NCBI GenBank assembly: GCA_029688955.1
Contig: JARUKZ010000029.1
Location: forward strand, 1-55,373
Length of the DNA stretch: 55,373 nt
Reading direction: 5' to 3'
Origin: Chitinispirillales bacterium ANBcel5
GTDB lineage: Bacteria > Fibrobacterota > Chitinivibrionia > Chitinivibrionales > Chitinispirillaceae
Shown here: positions 52,263 to 55,373 of the stretch, piece by piece
Layout of the letters: every line of letters starts with the position of its first letter
Numbering within the stretch: position 1 is the stretch's first letter
The notes under the pieces: model-generated
What the model was told of the DNA's origin: nothing
What the model saw: the letters and a program-made list of their open reading frames with translations, nothing else
Database searches by the model: none
Position numbers and translations under genes: made by a program

Positions 52263-54860
52263 TTACAATCTAACACCCACTTTTAAACCAACATCAATAG
52301 TAAAATCTCCTCCGAAAACCGGCCTTTTACTACCATCGTTAGTGTAATAATAATTTGTTATATTTCTTGTAGTCATTAAGTTTTTGCAGGTAATGTACAC
52401 ATCATATCTTCTGATAAAGCGATGATCTATGTCCTCGTTTCGGTATTGAATGCTAAGATCTAAATTTTTATAAGCTGGCAGGCGGCGATACTTTTTCGGT
52501 ACCTCATCATAATAGAAAAGTCCTGAATTGTAGATCCCCTTTAGATAGGTATGAAAAGGTGAAAGGTTTAAATGAGCTCCTCCGGTTATAGTCCACGGAA
52601 CATTCCACTCATACTCCCGGTATTGCTGTTCATACTTTCGCTGAGCAAAGGAGTAGTTTACCGTTGAATTTACGCTGATCCACTCCGCAAGCTCCAGATC
52701 TGCTTCCCAATCTACACCCGCAGCACGTACAGGATCGGTTTCCGATCCGACCCACACAGAAGCATAGGGATTTATCCTCAGCTCTTTTGGTTTTCTTCGC
52801 ACATAAGGTTGCAGACCGGTTCTGAAACGCTGTGAGGTATAATATATCGGGGCAGACAACATATAGGTTGGTAACTTCTTGTGTCTTAGATTACTATCAG
52901 GAAGTCCCCGTATATCAGGTCTTGACGTTACTCTTCCCCCATAAAGGCCAAACTGAATATCACCCATCAGTACTGATAAGGATAAACCGTAATCAACAAT
53001 ATATCCCAAATTTTGATCAACAAGAAAACCAGATACCAGAATATCACTCCCAATGTTCAAACTCCCAAGCCTTTTTTCCATTGCAGATTGAACACTTACG
53101 GCGGTTTCATCTCCTTTGTCCCCGAAACCATCCCGTAAAAAGGATCTCCCCCATTCGACGCTTCCTTCCCACTGTTGGTATTCGATTCTGCATTCAACAT
53201 TGGTACTATCGAGATTAAGAAAGTCAATACTGCTGCTTGCGGACGCGACTACATTTGCCAGATTAGTCTCATTAATGTAGGTATAATGTCTGAATCTGTT
53301 TTCTGATGCAAAATATTGTTTTGAGCCTCCTATTGTAATAGTGAGATCATTACCGGTCGGCTGCAACGTAATACTACCCATACCCCATGGTTTGAATACA
53401 TTCTCACCGGAACCGTCACTCCAAACATCCCAGGCTAACCAGAAAAACATTTCAACCTTGATATTTTCTCCCCAATAAGAATTATAAAGATTGATGTTTC
53501 CATAAGTGAGGGGATTACCTAAACTAAAATGGTCCGATGTATGACTGAATCTATTGTTGACATAACGAAGAGTATGATTTTCAGCTCTGGTAAAACCTAT
53601 CTGCAGATCATTTCCATTTCTGCTGTTTGGGAAAGCAAATAGTAGGTCCTGACCGATGATATTGAAGTCCAGTAATAATTCAGGACGTCGTCTGTAATGG
53701 GTGAATTCTTCATTCATCTTAGGGTCAACTGTAAGCAAAAACCCACTTGCACCAACCCTTTTGCCGGCAATTCTATTTATTAATAGTTCCGCGTCGCTAA
53801 TACCGGAAAGCATCAATGCGTCAATCTCCGCGTAGTTGCTTCCACCAAAATGAAAAGGGGCCAAAAAAGGGACACCGGCTACAATGTAGCGATTTTCAAA
53901 AGGGGTTCCGGAGCGCACGATCGCTTTTGATCGCGTCTCAGGGGCAGCTTGTACCGAAGCGTGAGAGTGTATTAGATCACTCAAATAATACGTGAGCCCC
54001 CGGGAACGCTGCACCTCTTCAGTACTAAATCGTTCCTCTCTTTCTGTGGCACCATGCACAACAACCTCATATTCGGATTCATCAATCTCAATCGAGTCAA
54101 GCTCATTAATATATAAACGCATCCTGCGGCCGGATGTATCAATGGATGTAAAAGCAGGTGAGATCGATTCATATCCCGAAGCGCTCACCTTCAGTATGAA
54201 AGGTGAGTGTGGTATCATTCGAAAACTGAAACTCCCACACGATTCCGTCGTTGTTACAAGTGAATTGCCATACAGCTCCTGACCCGGCACATTGGAGATA
54301 ATCTCAAGATAATCACTAAAGGGAACTGTAACAGATCTATCAACTGTTGTATCGGAAAAGTAGAGCTCTACCCTTGCTCCTTTAACCGGCTCCATTGTGA
54401 CCCAGTTTAATAGTACGCCTTCAATATCGGGATCTGTTTCTCCCCCACCTGAAGCTATAACTTTGGGATCAAAGCAGTAATTCATAAAAACAGTTGATGG
54501 TTCAGGCGTCCCCTTAACGTAGGCAGGTGAAAACTCCGATTCAATCATCGATTGGCATACAAGAGAATCAAGCAGTGGCTCAAGAGATGATACTATATGA
54601 CACATTTCGACAATTCCATCTCTATCCAAATCAACATTTAGCTCGACACATCCCTTCACCCCCTGCTTTAACAGTGAAACAGGAAACGTAAACTCACCTT
54701 CTGAAATCAGAACAGGGTCTGCCGAAGTGATTTCAAGCTCCTGTGGTAAAACAGGATCGCTTGTTTGTGGTACTTGATCCGCAACGACCCCTCTAATAAA
54801 ACACAGTAAACCAACAAAATATAGTGTTACTCTGGTATTTCTCCGAATCGTCTTTACCAT
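52263..54860 (-). CDS. TonB-dependent outer-membrane receptor with N-terminal TonB-C-like domain
   Basis: 865 residues, ATG with an AGGG site upstream. After a signal peptide (about 1-27) residues about 50-125 resemble the C-terminal domain of TonB (VKGCVELNVDLDRDGIVEMC ... SEFSPAYVKGTPEPSTVFM), unexpected at the start of a receptor. A carboxypeptidase-regulatory-like domain follows (about 140-250), then a plug (about 280-390; VRSGTPFENRYIVAGVPFLA), and a beta-barrel to the end with many aromatic girdle strands. The final residue is Leu rather than the more usual aromatic. No TonB box is obvious. It probably imports a siderophore, cobalamin or glycan, but no substrate can be read. No binding protein or energising genes are beside it. 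Confidence 0.88.
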   Translation of the reverse strand: MVKTIRRNTRVTLYFVGLLCFIRGVVADQVPQTSDPVLPQELEITSADPVLISEGEFTFPVSLLKQGVKGCVELNVDLDRDGIVEMCHIVSSLEPLLDSLVCQSMIESEFSPAYVKGTPEPSTVFMNYCFDPKVIASGGGETDPDIEGVLLNWVTMEPVKGARVELYFSDTTVDRSVTVPFSDYLEIISNVPGQELYGNSLVTTTESCGSFSFRMIPHSPFILKVSASGYESISPAFTSIDTSGRRMRLYINELDSIEIDESEYEVVVHGATEREERFSTEEVQRSRGLTYYLSDLIHSHASVQAAPETRSKAIVRSGTPFENRYIVAGVPFLAPFHFGGSNYAEIDALMLSGISDAELLINRIAGKRVGASGFLLTVDPKMNEEFTHYRRRPELLLDFNIIGQDLLFAFPNSRNGNDLQIGFTRAENHTLRYVNNRFSHTSDHFSLGNPLTYGNINLYNSYWGENIKVEMFFWLAWDVWSDGSGENVFKPWGMGSITLQPTGNDLTITIGGSKQYFASENRFRHYTYINETNLANVVASASSSIDFLNLDSTNVECRIEYQQWEGSVEWGRSFLRDGFGDKGDETAVSVQSAMEKRLGSLNIGSDILVSGFLVDQNLGYIVDYGLSLSVLMGDIQFGLYGGRVTSRPDIRGLPDSNLRHKKLPTYMLSAPIYYTSQRFRTGLQPYVRRKPKELRINPYASVWVGSETDPVRAAGVDWEADLELAEWISVNSTVNYSFAQRKYEQQYREYEWNVPWTITGGAHLNLSPFHTYLKGIYNSGLFYYDEVPKKYRRLPAYKNLDLSIQYRNEDIDHRFIRRYDVYITCKNLMTTRNITNYYYTNDGSKRPVFGGDFTIDVGLKVGVRL

Positions 54861-55373
54861 CGTTTACCCTCACTTTTGGGTTAAGCATTACATTTAGAGC
54901 CAATAGAAAAGTGATCAGTCGCAATTGTTTCTTCGCAAATGTGCCAGCATTAACATTGCAAACATCCGGTACTGATTTTCACTACAGTAACCAAAGTAAC
55001 CTCTGTGGCCTGATTCTTAAAATACTGTTTCCACATCATAAAAAACAGCCTGTTAACCTTATAGCATAGTGGTACTGTGAAAAGATGTGGTGTAAATTTC
55101 AGAACCACGGTATGGGGTAGAAAGGCCGATTTAGGTTCTATAAACAGTTTTTTTTGTCTCCGCATCGCCTTCTTCAATGGCCACCTGAAGCACTGTAACC
55201 ATACCAGAGAGCACTATTTGTGCTATCCGCGTCTCCTTTTTGGTGTAAGGAGAGCATGAATATCACTACAGGAGGGCCTTTAGAGGCTATCTGAATGCGG
55301 GGGAACCATTAAGTGCCTACAGCATTAAGGTTACCCCACGCGGGGGTATTCTAATGTACCTGCTGCATTACTA
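54861..55373. other. 513-bp right-end region without a convincing gene
   Basis: Short frames on both strands have no Shine-Dalgarno and no family features. A frame open to the right edge from about 55250 reads GEHEYHYRRAFRGYLNAGEP without an initiation codon. A short hairpin TACCCC/GGGGTA lies at 55332-55348 without a T-run. Confidence 0.5.

Noticed and set aside
54950..55259. Two overlapping frames of 60-75 codons on opposite strands
   Set aside because: Neither has a Shine-Dalgarno, signal peptide or family motif, and they overlap each other; treated as non-coding.
55250..55373. Gene running off the right edge
   Set aside because: The frame is open to the end but has no usable start after the upstream stop, and too little is visible to support a gene.

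Overview
The window looks like chromosomal DNA of a Gram-negative bacterium with a complex envelope. It carries a TonB-dependent receptor, a secretin-based type II secretion / type IV pilus-like machine, periplasmic-binding-protein ABC importers, and many secreted multidomain proteins rich in beta-helix, Ig, FnIII, LamG, CARDB and MBG folds. The combination, including a C-terminal FlgD/T9SS-like domain on a secreted protease, suggests the Fibrobacterota-Bacteroidota side of the tree (a Chitinispirillum/Chitinivibrio-like organism is my guess, not a demonstrated assignment). No rRNA, tRNA, CRISPR array, intact insertion sequence or prophage was seen.

Region 1 (1-25520, all minus strand) is a run of five co-directional secreted-protein genes with short gaps. 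In transcription order they are: a 272-aa Ig plus tail-fibre-like protein, a 1084-aa protein with a polymer-forming/DUF7305-like centre and three Ig domains, a 606-aa beta-helix protein, a giant 6237-aa mosaic surface protein (716-19429, one third of the window), and the start of a further secreted protein cut by the left edge. The first two share a homologous C-terminal domain; the third and fourth share a homologous N-terminal beta-helix.

Region 2 (26313-34762, plus strand) is a compact operon, divergent from region 1, for a hybrid type II secretion / type IV pilus-like apparatus: GspE/PilB ATPase, secretin, fused PilM-PilN-like protein, PilO-like, PilP/GspC-like, a GspK/PilX-like protein with a polymer-forming segment, and two pseudopilins. 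The inner-membrane GspF/PilC protein, an obvious GspG and the prepilin peptidase are absent here. Because only a 792-bp divergent intergenic region separates the two operons, a functional link (machine plus exported surface proteins) is a reasonable but untested inference.

Region 3 (34763-42492) holds a degenerate-looking small coding remnant, a Sua5/YrdC-like protein that has lost the expected catalytic motifs, biotin carboxylase AccC, a GIDE-domain membrane protein with a LemA neighbour, and a polar amino-acid ABC importer in which the binding protein is fused to the permease.

Region 4 (42708-46888) is a complete MalEFGK-type carbohydrate ABC importer operon preceded by a 12-bp perfect inverted repeat overlapping a candidate promoter. 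Region 5 (46885-55373) carries two small secreted helical proteins (minus), a secreted reprolysin-like zinc protease with MBG repeats, a cysteine-rich DUF3795 protein, and a TonB-dependent receptor with an N-terminal TonB-C-like domain; the last 513 bases have no convincing gene.
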